Assembly: GCA_944472135.2 (NCBI GenBank)
Contig: OX235262.1
Span: forward strand, 60,174,440-60,238,439
DNA from: Trichobilharzia regenti
Lineage: Eukaryota; Platyhelminthes; Trematoda; Strigeidida; Schistosomatidae
Direction of reading: 5' to 3'
DNA length: 64,000 bases
Position 1 is the stretch's first letter. Every line of letters starts with the position of its first letter. The notes below the pieces were generated by a model. The model was not told the origin of the DNA. It saw only the letters and a program-made list of their open reading frames with translations, and ran no database searches. Below are positions 10,736-21,600 of the stretch, one piece after another. The position numbers were made by a program, and so were the translations under genes.

Positions 10736-11123
10736 AACTTTGTTAAACACTTTAAACACAGTGTGTATGTGGTGAGCGAATAAACAGTTGTAAAACAATG
10801 TCTTAATATTTGTTTTATGAATCATGATTGGACAAGGTTTTTAAAAACAAAAGATGTTCCTTTTATATACAAACCTGTTATGTTAATTTCGATCAATTTC
10901 CCTGAAGAAGTTCGGACCAGATTTCCGAACGAAACGTTGGAATTACTCATTTCAATATCGCTGAGATTTTACAAATATAATTTTTTACAAATGTCTACTT
11001 CTCATTCGGCGCCCAAATATTATAGAACTATTCTGTCAAATCTTGACTACAATTCATTTGATTAAATATTCTAAGCTTAGTAATCTGTTATGACATAGGT
11101 CTGTCTAATCAGCGCCTCAATCA
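10736..11123 (+). repeat. K block (+), PLE-linked segment with hammerhead-like motif
   Basis: Follows the PLE linker on the same strand and precedes block I. Copies: 26671-27059 (+), 39464-39850 (-), 61337-61727 (-). An 82-codon frame at 10817-11065 overlaps a structured RNA motif and is probably not a protein. The segment ends with a TTAGTAATCTGT string shared with other core flanks. I read it as PLE terminal (pseudo-LTR) sequence. Confidence 0.6.
10898..10942 (+). ncRNA. Hammerhead ribozyme-like motif of PLE type (copy 1)
   Basis: Visible fold: stem I TTCC (10898-10901) with GGAA (10939-10942); core CTGAAGA (10902-10908), matching CUGANGA; one extra A; stem II GTTCGG (10910-10915) with CCGAAC (10925-10930) and a 9-base loop; core GAAA (10931-10934), whose last A also starts stem III; stem III AC/GT with no loop; then T as the cleavage-site base. 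Type I hammerheads with minimal stem III are known from Penelope-like elements, and this lies on the same strand as PLE coding sequence. The extra A after CUGANGA is irregular, so activity is uncertain. Confidence 0.5.
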
Positions 11124-11942
11124 GTCACCTCGCTTCAGTACAAAATGCAACGTGTAAATCACGTGAAAGCTGCACACTCAAAGTGTCGACTAACTGAACA
11201 GTGTTTGACGAGGGAGACGTGATGAGCTTTGGTGTCCAGAAAGAAGTGTCACGTGTGCAAACTGTCTCACCACCATCTGAAATCACTTATTAGACACAAC
11301 GTTCAAGTTGGAACGTGGTGCATTCACTGTCTCCTGTTGACAAGTATCATGCAATAATGAAACGACGATCATCGGAATGTACGACAACGACGAAGTTTGA
11401 CTAGTGTGTCATGCTTACAATATTGGTTTCTTACATTCGGCTATCTACTTGGGCATCATACAATCAGTAGTTGAAAGGACGAACGACATCGAAACACACT
11501 TCTACTGCACTGGTAGTGAAAATAACACAAATTATTATGAACAGTTGATATCAGGATGGAAGACAAAATCACAACTATGAGTATATTTCAGTCAGTGTAC
11601 AGAAACAAAGGTGGAAAACATCCTGTAGTGCAATGACTGGTTACAAAATAAGTGCATGTGACAATAAGCAGGAGAAATGTCAGAATATATACAGAGCAAT
11701 AAGTATTTGTTATTTGATTATATCATCAGAATAAAGTTATGGATAAAATTGAAGAGAATGATTCTTCTCCCCTTCATCAAATCACTCGTTTGATTAATAT
11801 GAGTACAGGTGTGAGACAATCAATCTGTGAAAAGAAAGTCAGAACGTGTTCTACATGCAATGTCAGGGAATCGGAGGCGTTTACAAAGCGAAACCGAAGA
11901 TATATGCAGGATTCAACGCTGTATTATTTGGCGACACTGGAA

Positions 11943-12225
11943 TTAGTCTAATCTGAAGAATTTCTTTAGGTCGAATTCCATTGGTGTGTGTCTCACGCTT
12001 TCCAAATATTCATACGCAGTCTGTAGCACCTGCATCCCCTCCTCATTGTAACAATGTCTCCACTCAGCTTGCAGTTGGCCACCAATATAACACAAGTGTG
12101 TTTTCACTGTGCAAACCTTGTCTTGTATGCATTCCATCATGAAATCAATGGTGTTCATATTCACAGCATACCTCATTGAGGACAAATCGAATTGGGGATG
12201 GAGAGTTGCTGTAGAGAGAATGAGA
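11943..12225 (-). pseudogene. Block I 105-codon frame, broken copy
   Basis: Equivalent of 8427-8744. A single-base deletion (GAGAGAATG for GAGAGGAATG) removes the N-terminal part of the frame. One Ala to Gly change is also present (NEEGMQVL). The C-terminal 80 codons stay open. Confidence 0.45.
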
Positions 12226-12406
12226 GAATGCAGTGAATGTATTTGAGGGAAGGAAACAATTCTACTCCATCATAAAATGCATATCACTCAAATCATCACC
12301 TGAACAAAGCATACTTATGGATTGTTTATCGTCTATGAAAAGCGACTCTTGGCAAATTTTCATACATCGATGTATGCATGGAGAGTGATGAATTCAGTTC
12401 GTCATG

Positions 12407-12659
12407 ATATTATTTTGGTGTTCGTCGATATGGAACAGGAATCATCACCACCGAGTTTCACCTTCAAATGTCTGGTCAGTTGGCAATGATGACAATACAG
12501 GAAGTCATCTCACTTTCGTATGAGGCGGTGAACAGACAGAGGAATCAACCAGCATTCTTCACACCAGAGCTGTGTACATATCAGATTACAAATGAATACT
12601 TCGATAATGGATTGAAAGGTACACTGGTGCTGGGGTTGATTTACACGAGTGAAGAATGA
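12407..12659 (+). other. Block I open frame (R3 copy)
   Basis: Same frame as 8027-8278 on the opposite strand. Compared with most other copies it has ACC for ACT, GAG for GAA and GTC for GTT. All three are synonymous, with no amino-acid change over 84 codons, in an arm that elsewhere carries frame-breaking changes. Confidence 0.4.
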
Positions 12660-13595
12660 GGACTAATTTCACTGCGTGGAATGATGTGAAAGTATGCTTG
12701 TCATGTCTTTCGACGTTATTTTCTGTTCGTTGAATGGGAGAGGAGTGCAAACCTCCCTTATACCTATATCACATTCATCACCGTTGAAGGCATTGATACT
12801 AGAGACGGTATTGGAATCGTCCAAGTGAGTTGTCAGTGAATGTATTCAAACATATTTCTATACACATTAATCCACGTGTATGTAGGTTAAGAGACGGTAG
12901 GATATTACGCACACACTGATGACCGCTGGACATCACTATTAACGCTAACATGTGGTAAACGTGTTTCTCGTGGCTCAGCTGGCACAGCATCCCTCTACTC
13001 GACCCGTCGCTACTGATTCAATTCACTGAGATATTCACCCACTCTTCGCGTATCCAATCATCACTCTCAACACAGCCATATTAAAAAAAATATTCAAAAT
13101 ATCTCAATGCATCAATTTTACTTCAGCAAAATACATTGAACTCACGTATAAGAATATCACTTCTAGTTAAATTCACACATATTACGAAGTGTTTTGTGTG
13201 CTCACATTGCGAATGTATATTAGTAGATTTACATTCGTTGAAATGACGCAAGAGAACGGTCACCTGTGCTAAAAAATACAAATATGGAATGAAATATCTT
13301 TCGGCACAATGAGAGAACTTACGCTGAAGCAGATGAATATAGTTTTCGCAGATGAGTTCATTCTCTCAGTTTTATAATATACACGACAATGTGAATATAC
13401 TTTTGATGGTTTACGCCAGTTAACAATTTTCACCATGCATATATATATATATATATATCTGTCTATGTATGAGTAAACAAACCAAGCGGGTCAAATCCAC
13501 GTAGACATCTTCTTATCGCTAACAAATTAGTAAATTCCATATTTAGTAATTATGCGACTAATATAGTGTCTATCAGTTAAGGCAGAAAATTTAAA

Positions 13596-15219
13596 GTTCC
13601 TCAGTGTGCTGTTCTCTCTCCGTTTCTCTTTTCCTTCTTCTTACATGACTTACCTCTTTCAGACGAAATCGACTTCGTCAAATGTGCAGATGACCTGACT
13701 TTTTCGCTTCCGTTAATTCTCAGTCAGACTGCTTGAAATTAAATAGCTTCCTGTCGGACATCAGTCAGTGGTCTAAACTAAATGGCCTCATGCTGAGTCC
13801 GTCAAAATGCCAGACTAATGACATCTCCTTTAGGCATAAACGAGATCCACAAACACTAGTAAGCACTCATGAAGCCTGTAGCATTGAGGGGACTAAAATT
13901 GAAACCAAGTCTAATGCAAAATACCTCGGATTAGTTTTAACTTCCGACCTTACTCGGTCATCTCATATCCAAACGATTTCTAAGAAAGTGTTTCGTCTAA
14001 CCTACTACATTAAGAAACCCAAACTAACTGGAATCACTCAACCTTTGTTTTCACAATTTGTCAACTCTCATATTTTACCGATTCTACTTCACTGCTCTCC
14101 ATTAGTCTTTCCTGGGTTACTGAAAAATGACTATACCATCCTGAGAAGGATGTTGAAGATAGTTAGCAGGACTAGTGGTGTAAACATCAGTCAGCTCGTC
14201 ACTACATTAGTAGAAAGGCATCTGAACACATGGGGAAAGTGGTCTAAAACCATACTCTCCGACCCTCAACACCCTCTCTATTCCCAAATCTCTCCTTGCA
14301 TCTCATCAAGTAGAACCAGAAATCAGTACAAAATAATATATGCTCGTACAACCAAGTATAGGAACTCAACGATACTATATGTGGCCCGTGTTCAAAGTGA
14401 CAGAGACAATGTTAAGCGTGAAACCTATGACTTGATTTGCTGTTAATTACATAATTTTGGTCCTTTTATTTCCACCTTATACTCTCTTATTTGTACTCTA
14501 TAGTGAACAACCTTCTTAAACATACTTAGCTACCTAAAATTACTATCATTGGCTTACTTTTTTATTCTTTATTCTATTCTTTCTTTTGTGTATCTACTGG
14601 TTCCAACTATATTAGCACTATGAGTATTACAAAATTATCCTGCCAATAACCTTCATGTAATATTGGTTTTGTGATTGTTTTTTTTGTTCGGTAATATTAA
14701 ACTGCCAATCTTTGTTGTAAACGCCGTTATCACCATCCTAAAATTTTTTTCTTATGCATGATTACTCACACTACCGCAACAAACACTGCATTAGTGCTGA
14801 CAATAAAATAAAAACAACAGGAAATGTTTATTTTATGATTGTTTAGTGTAGTTCAATCAAATTGACTGATCATCTTGGCTATAAACATTCTTAAGAACAT
14901 CTCAAAACTTCTTGTATGATTATAGCTGTTAGTGTTCACCATGCATACACATATCATAGCTTCCACTACCAAATACTGAAATATTTTTCATTATTGGTGT
15001 TTATCTTCCTTTCTATTTGGTATTATTATATGCATTTTTTTGTTATTTTTGAGCTTCTTTTTAGTTTTTGTTGTTGTTTTTTTATATTTATTTTTTTGTA
15101 ATACTCCTTTTAAATGTGCGATGAAATTAGATGCAATATTGTAGATATGTGCTGAAAATTCCACACTGTACCACTAATACTATTTCTGGGATAAAAGCAA
15201 AATTATTATTATTATTATT
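13596..15219 (+). mobile_element. CR1-type element, 3' part (RT motif B to ATT tail)
   Basis: Begins within the RT domain at VPQCAVL, just after the A-block breakpoint. It carries CADD, the thumb region (13733-14446, ending DLICC), a 0.77 kb 3' untranslated region, and an (ATT)n tail at 15201-15219. A one-base deletion in the CCC run after FSLP shifts the frame, exactly as in 40085-43699 and unlike the adjacent 18605-22214 copy. RT motif A and the endonuclease are missing. Confidence 0.9.
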
Positions 15220-15490
15220 GTCCGTTTCTTATACACACTCATTCTTAGTGTGTGATCTTCCTTACTTGCCAGAGAGAGGTCTCGGAATGTTAAACTGTCA
15301 TTACTATAAGCTGTACTCCAGACACTCATTGAGAATCTTGAACATGTAATTGACTGTGAAGATTTCAATATATAATCAGTTCTATAATGAAAAATGCAAG
15401 AATGCAGGTAATTTTGTGAACACAGATGAGATGGACAGGGAATGAGGAACAACATCGTTTACCAATAAAGAATCTGATAAAGCATTTTGT
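15220..15490 (-). pseudogene. Penelope-like element, RT palm fragment
   Basis: Minus strand: a V-N-D-V segment near 15465 where YVDD is expected, then NDSLTFRDLSLASKEDHTLR and MSVYKKRT. This matches PLE RT after the catalytic motif (xLxFLDxxxxRxEDxTLRxSVYRKPT). It ends at the ATT tail of CR1, so CR1 interrupts the PLE in antisense right after SVYKKRT. Frames are broken and the catalytic Asp pair is degraded. Copies: 22215-22485 and 43700-43970. Confidence 0.75.
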
Positions 15491-17647
15491 ATCCGTGAGC
15501 AAGACATTGTACACCGCCGATTGGTCGGACTGTCTGCAGACTCTCTTTAGTGTTATTTGCTTTTATGCGTTTAAAGTTCAGGTAGATTATCTCTCAGCCA
15601 CCTAAATGCGATATATTCACATCACGGATATTTAATGACATGCATTCTACAGGAAAACACCTACCTCAGAAATATCTACGCTACGAGATCCTTCTGACTA
15701 AGCGAAAGTTTGCGTGTGATCAGTGGAATTCTCCACTGAGAAATGCATCACAGAAAGTTTAACTATCTCGAACGCCTTATTCACTGAGCTTATTAACTAG
15801 TCATTACGCATCAGAGAGTCTTGATACTCGATAAGGAATACACCCAACTTGCAAAACACGTGTCGTATTGAAAGCGACGTCATTCAATTGACCTGGACAT
15901 TTGCATGTGTGCCTATAGGACTCCTGGATGGAAGATATGGGTGATGAATTCCGCCGAAAGGAACAAATTGACTTGTTGGGCGTGGAGTTTGCGAGTCGAA
16001 ACGATTAAAGTTTGTTTAAGGAAGGAGAATACACGATTCTTCAATTAATTAGGGACCAGAAGTGAGGACACAGTTCTGTGAGGATACACTGACCTGATAA
16101 TAATCTGGAGTTCTTCGATTTCCACTGCTGAGAATGTAGCTGTGGTGTGGAGATTTAGGTTACCTACTGAGATCTCTACACTGCTCACTGCCTTGTCCCT
16201 CTTCTCTTTCAATTCTACGTTGGAATCTTCAGGAAGATTTTGAAACCACAAGTGTTGAATTCTGTGTATGATTGAAGTGTATGTATGGGTATGTGTGTGT
16301 TTGTGTGTATGTGGCACGATTGAAGGTTGTTTTCTCACACTCTCGTTGCTACACTGCTTAAATCATTTTCCTCAGCATTTCACTGACGCGTGTGAATAAA
16401 CCTGGGCGTTCACTTCGACTCATCGTATGCAAAAGAAATGCATGTTGTTGTGAGTTGTATCTTCACTTTGAATCAGTGTCTCTACCTTTCGCTCATCATC
16501 GCTAATATTACTAGATTCACTTTGAACAGTATTGTGTATTCTGACACAGGTTGTCAAAGAGACATTCGGATACAATTAGATTCACTGAGAATTCGGAAAT
16601 CGAAGTGGTTGACGTCGGCAACTGATAGTTGTGCATTCAGTCATTATTAAGAAAATATGCCTACTTTGACCAACCCTCATCCAGCTGATTGAGTCCTCCC
16701 TTTCCTTTGACTAGCTTACACGCATTCCAGCCATAGGTTTTGCATCACACGATCATTTCATTACTACCAGTTCCATTCACCGTTTTCCACATTCCAGGTG
16801 AACATCAAGAATATCCTCTTTCTTCATGCTATTCATGCATTCTCTCGTCTCATCAGTTGAATGTCACCCAACGAGACCGACATGCTCTATTCTGATCACG
16901 AATTGCATAAGCACAAAAGCTTGAAGCCATATACTTCCATATTTCTCTTCATATTTCCTGATCAGTGATCAAAACTGAGAGCCCCACATCATATGATCAT
17001 CTTCTCTGTGCATACTCATTCGTCTCTCTACACCATGCAACTGTTCATGATGTTCACCTCTTCTCTTTGATGTGAAATTATGTGCTCTAAAATTTGTGTA
17101 ACTCTTGCTGCATATATCTCTGGAAACATGTTTCCCACATATCCTATCCTTTCCTTTAGTGGGAAATCTTTGCGTCCCACCTCGTTGTGTATTCTCGCTC
17201 AAGTGGTGAGTCAGGGAATCAGGTACATATTTTATGCGTTGGCAAAATAGCTGAGTTTGTAACAGTTCTTCTCTGAAAATGGTGATGGACAAGTACAAAA
17301 TATTGGTACGTCTTTGCTCACGCATCATTCCGAAACCACATTTAACAAGGTATTCCAGGGATGGGATGTCTCCTGAGAAAAAATGTGATGCTCCGATTGG
17401 TTCCTTTCTGCGTCAAATACGATTCGGCTGCTCATTTTTCATAGGATCGGATCATTATTCCCTGGTCGGACTAAATTTCATTTGGAAGGCTGATCCACTG
17501 AACCAATGCTGAAGCCGGAGGTAATCTGATTGACTGACGTTCCAAGCATAAAACGAAATCAAACTAAAACAAACACAACACTGGTTGAAATGAGCGGTCT
17601 CTAGATACACCGATCAATCAGCGGTGTACAACGTCATGCTCACGGAT
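15491..17647. mobile_element. Element L, 2.16 kb with imperfect terminal inverted repeats
   Basis: The left end ATCCGTGAGCAAGACATTGT and following ACACCGCCGATTG match the inverted right end (17604-17647), which reads ATCCGTGAGCATGACGTTGT then ACACCGCTGATTG. Weaker similarity continues inward to a shared TTTTATGC about 75 bases in. No transposase is recognisable and I see no clear target-site duplication. It contains a Glu/Lys-rich frame (16045-16338, minus), a 70-codon frame (16438-16650, plus) and a 119-codon frame (16969-17328, minus), none recognised. It could be a non-autonomous DNA transposon or a captured fragment. Copies: 22486-24642, 43971-46126, and partial at 63474-64000. Confidence 0.6.
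16045..16338 (-). other. Exon-like open frame inside element L
   Basis: Minus-strand 97-codon frame. After a Thr/His repeat from a CA microsatellite it reads RIQHLWFQNLPEDSNVELKE, KRDKAVSSVEIS and FSAVEIEELQIII. A CATACACAG acceptor-like site precedes the non-repetitive part, CACACCACAG lies inside, and a CAG/GTCAGT donor-like site follows the last stretch. This suggests one or two captured exons. No family recognised. Identical at 23040-23333 and 44525-44818; truncated at 63447-63644 by a rearrangement. Confidence 0.3.
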
Positions 17648-18600
17648 TCACATTACTTTGTGAGGTAATTTACAGGTCACACCTCAAATCACCACGATCA
17701 TAGAGACATTGTCAAGAATAGATCTCGATTCAGACAATTATAACTTGTAAATAAAGATAAAGTAGTCAGAAAAATAATAAAATATTTTAGACAAATATTT
17801 AGGGGAGGGGGGCGAAGTAGTCCGGTGGCGATGGTCAAGATAAGGAAAGTGGCTGTACATATTTCTTCTGAACACAGTTTCGGCTCCTTCAGGTGGCTTC
17901 CTGTGATTTCATCTCTATGTAGACGACGAACTCGCAAAGCGAAATTCAGATTAGTAGGAATGCGATACATAACTTTAAATGTCGTATTAACGTGAACCTT
18001 ATGCCCACCATCTACAAGGTGTGCTAAGATAGAGCTAAGAATAGATCTTGTTTCTCCCTTGCCTAACCATGCAGGATGAAGCTGGGTGATTGCACACCCG
18101 ATGTAGCTGGCTCCACAGCTTCATTCAAACTGATAGGTACACATGGAGGAGGCAAGTTTAGGCAGTTTATCCTTATTTCTCGAAAGTGGATTAGGGGTGA
18201 TTGTGAAGAAACAACCTACCTCTCCTGCATAATAAGCTATTTTCACTGCATTCTACAGGCACTATGTCATTGTTTCGTTGATGGTGTCACCGAGGAACTG
18301 CGGTTTTATGAATAGTGGTTTTTTTCGGAAATGCTGGCATACTGACTCTCCTAAGTGCTGAATTCATATTTCTCTCAATGTGCTTATCTGTATACCACCC
18401 AGTTCTTCTAAGTAATTTTCAAATGATATTAGGCTCCTCATTGAGGTAGTCATTTGAATAGAATAATCTAGCACTATGAATCAGACACTTTACCAGGTTA
18501 CCTTTACATTTAAAGGGTGCAAAACTCAAAAATGAGTGTACTGACTTGTTAATTAGTGGCCTGTTTGACACATGGGCTACCTTTTCGTGCATCTACATGT
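17648..18600 (-). pseudogene. Penelope-like element, linker plus GIY-YIG endonuclease remnant
   Basis: Minus strand from 18600. HEKVAHVSNRPLINK, LSFAPFKCKGNLVKCLIHSA, PLFIKPQFLGD, RNKDKLPKLASSM, then YQFE-stop-SCGASYIGC at about 18110-18140. The last is the YIG half of a GIY-YIG nuclease. It continues as THKVHV-like, VNTTFKVMYRIPTNLNFALR and RLH, typical of PLE C-termini. About seven residues between CGASYIGC and LHPAWL, where the catalytic Arg helix should be, are missing, and a frameshift precedes the VQPLSLS end. The 3' tail, AT-rich with AATAAA, runs to 17648. In families of this type the nuclease nicks target DNA; this one is dead. Confidence 0.85.
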
Positions 18601-18604
18601 TGCA

Positions 18605-21600
18605 TCTAATAAGTCATGTTTTCATTCTTAATTTTAATAAAATATGATCACAAATCGTATAAAATACAGTAATTTATTCATTAAATGTTTCAAACCATAT
18701 GACTTTCATGCATCTAATAAAACTAAGAGAAAACATCACGGTGGTTGGCAACGTGCTCTTAAACAGACATCTTTATGTCGCACAACTATTCCTGTTATTG
18801 TCAGTACAAACTGCCGTTCACTTCCTAACAAAATTATGCATCTCCAGTCTCTCTTATCATCTGGTACTTATCACAATACGGCGATTGTTTCATTACAAGA
18901 AACATGGCTCCATGAACACTATGATGGCAATCTGGTTTCCTTAAATGGTTTTATATTGTTTAGACAAGATTGACTATGCTCCAGAGAGAAAAGAGTTGGA
19001 GGTGTTGCAACTGTCATACATTCTCAATGGTCAACTTCAAATAATGTATGTTTTTCTTTCTCTAGTGACTTTATTGATTGCATAACAGTCAAATGCCGTC
19101 AGAAAGACTTATCCAAGTTTAAATATGTCTTCATCTCAAACATTTATGTTACTCCTGGCTGTTTCGCCTCGGATCTATCTGATTTTATTGATGAATTCAC
19201 TGAATTCGCCGTTACACATCTTGAAAACTCTTTATCAGTTGTCACTGGAGATTTCAATTGCTGCGATTGCTCTTTCCTTGTATCATTAGGTCATGTCAAT
19301 ATTGTTAAATTTCCTACTCGACTTGATAAAACTGTGGATCTGGTGTTTATTAATGATGAGGAAATATATGAAGCACGCAGACGTGCTCCTATAATGAACT
19401 CGGATCATTGTATTATTCGGATATTACCTAAGATATACAGCAGATCTCACTTTAATATCCTCTCAAATCTGACCAGGAAAACACAGCAAAGGTGTTACTC
19501 ACAGGAAAATGTGCTCAAACTAGGATGTATGCTAAATGACACAAACTGGGAACTTTTCAACGAACACACACTTGATGATACTATTTCCAATTTGACTGAC
19601 TATCTTAAATTCTGCCTTGATATATGCTGTCCAAAACAGATACTTTTCAAAAGAATGGACCGTTTCTCTTCCCCTCATATCAAAAAGCTTCGAAGAGATA
19701 AAGAGAGGATGTACAAGACAAAGAATAAATCTGGTCTTAGGAAGATAAACATCCAAATTAAATCTGAAACCAAGAGACTGAACAATAATATTTATAATCA
19801 AACAGTACTGTCTTGTAAAACTTCAGAAAACATATGGAAGCTTTGTAGAGGAATTACAGGTTGTGGTAAGCATAGTAATTGTGCCTCTTCTATTGATGTA
19901 AATACTCTCAATAGATCTTTAATCCGCCCTCCAAATGTCCCTTTTGCCTTCAATTTAACTAATAACCCAACCAGTGACTTTCATAGTTTCAATACTTCTG
20001 ATGTTCTTAAATGTTTAAAATCTCTTAAACATTCCCAAGGTCTAGGCCCTGATGGTATACCTGCCATTCTAAGGAAATTTGCGGGTATTTTAAGTAACCC
20101 ACTTACAAATATTTTCAATACTTCTTTTTCTAATAATGTTGTACCTTCTCTGTGGAAAGATATTAAAATCATCCCTGTACTCAAGTCTGGTTCGGGATAT
20201 AGTGTTAAGTTTAGACCTACTGCTATTACCTCTGCTATTTTGAAACTAATGGAGAAATTATTGTTACAAAAACTTGTTCCCTCCCTAAGCTTCTCAAATG
20301 ATCCAAAGCAGTTTGCTTGTAAACAGGGTAGAAGTACTTTAGACGCTCCTGTTGTGTTTCTTCACAATATTGTATCCTCCTTAGACAAAGGGGCCAAGTA
20401 TATCCGTTGTATGTTCCTTGATTACACATCTGCTTTCGACTCTGTACCAAGAGGCCTTTTGTTAAACAAGCTTAGCCTTACATAAACTGAGTCCTGGGCT
20501 ATCAACTGGCTGCACTCTTACTTCTCCAATAGGATGCAGTACACGGTATATAAAGGTTTGGCTTCGTCGCCTTTGCTTACTGAAGCTGGAGTTCCTCAGT
20601 GTGCTGTTCTCTCTCCGTTTCTCTTTTCCTTCTTCTTACATGACTTACCTCTTTCAGACGAAATCGACTTCGTCAAATGTGCAGATGACCTGACTTTTTC
20701 GCTTCCCGTTAATTCTCAGTCAGACTGCTTGAAATTAAATAGCTTCCTGTCGGACATCAGTCAGTGGTCTAAACTAAATGGCCTCATGCTGAGTCCGTCA
20801 AAATGCCAGACTAATGACATCTCCTTTAGGCATAAACGAGATCCACAAACACTAGTAAGCACTCATGAAGCCTGTAGCATTGAGGGGACTAAAATTGAAA
20901 CCAAGTCTAATGCAAAATACCTCGGATTAGTTTTAACTTCCGACCTTACTCGGTCATCTCATATCCAAACGATTTCTAAGAAAGTGTTTCGTCTAACCTA
21001 CTACATTAAGAAACCCAAACTAACTGGAATCACTCAACCTTTGTTTTCACAATTTGTCAACTCTCATATTTTACCGATTCTACTTCACTGCTCTCCATTA
21101 GTCTTTCCTGGGTTACTGAAAAATGACTATACCATCCTGAGAAGGATGTTGAAGATAGTTAGCAGGACTAGTGGTGTAAACATCAGTCAGCTCGTCACTA
21201 CATTAGTAGAAAGGCATCTGAACACATGGGGAAAGTGGTCTAAAACCATACTCTCCGACCCTCAACACCCTCTCTATTCCCAAATCTCTCCTTGCATCTC
21301 ATCAAGTAGAACCAGAAATCAGTACAAAATAATATATGCTCGTACAACCAAGTATAGGAACTCAACGATACTATATGTGGCCCGTGTTCAAAGTGACAGA
21401 GACAATGTTAAGCGTGAAACCTATGACTTGATTTGCTGTTAATTACATAATTTTGGTCCTTTTATTTCCACCTTATACTCTCTTATTTGTACTCTATAGT
21501 GAACAACCTTCTTAAACATACTTAGCTACCTAAAATTACTATCATTGGCTTACTTTTTTATTCTTTATTCTATTCTTTCTTTTGTGTATCTACTGGTCCC

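Larger units (their letters stand above)
11124..13590 (+). repeat. Palindrome arm R3 (I plus truncated A), most diverged copy
   Basis: I at 11124-12786 and the first 0.8 kb of A to 13590. It stops at GGCAGAAAAT, where A would continue with GAAGTCATC, and after five filler bases passes into CR1. I carries private changes, including a one-base deletion near 12225. Within A, 12787-13120 and 13400-13590 are nearly identical to other copies while 13120-13400 differs at many positions, so the arm is a mosaic. Confidence 0.9.

Noticed and set aside
10817..11065. 82-codon frame in the K block as a gene
   Set aside because: It runs through the hammerhead-like motif and PLE tail, has no recognisable domain, and amino-acid changes between copies look neutral.
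15491..15540. Target-site duplication for element L
   Set aside because: Sequences just outside the two ends (CATTTTGT and TCACATTA) do not match convincingly.
16969..17328. 119-codon frame in L as a transposase
   Set aside because: No DDE/D spacing or zinc-finger pattern visible; a one-base indel changes its N-terminus between copies.
18644..21442. CR1 ORF as an active gene with stop-codon recoding
   Set aside because: TGA and TAA differ, motif B has Cys for Gly, and copies carry further frameshifts; shared decay is the simpler reading.
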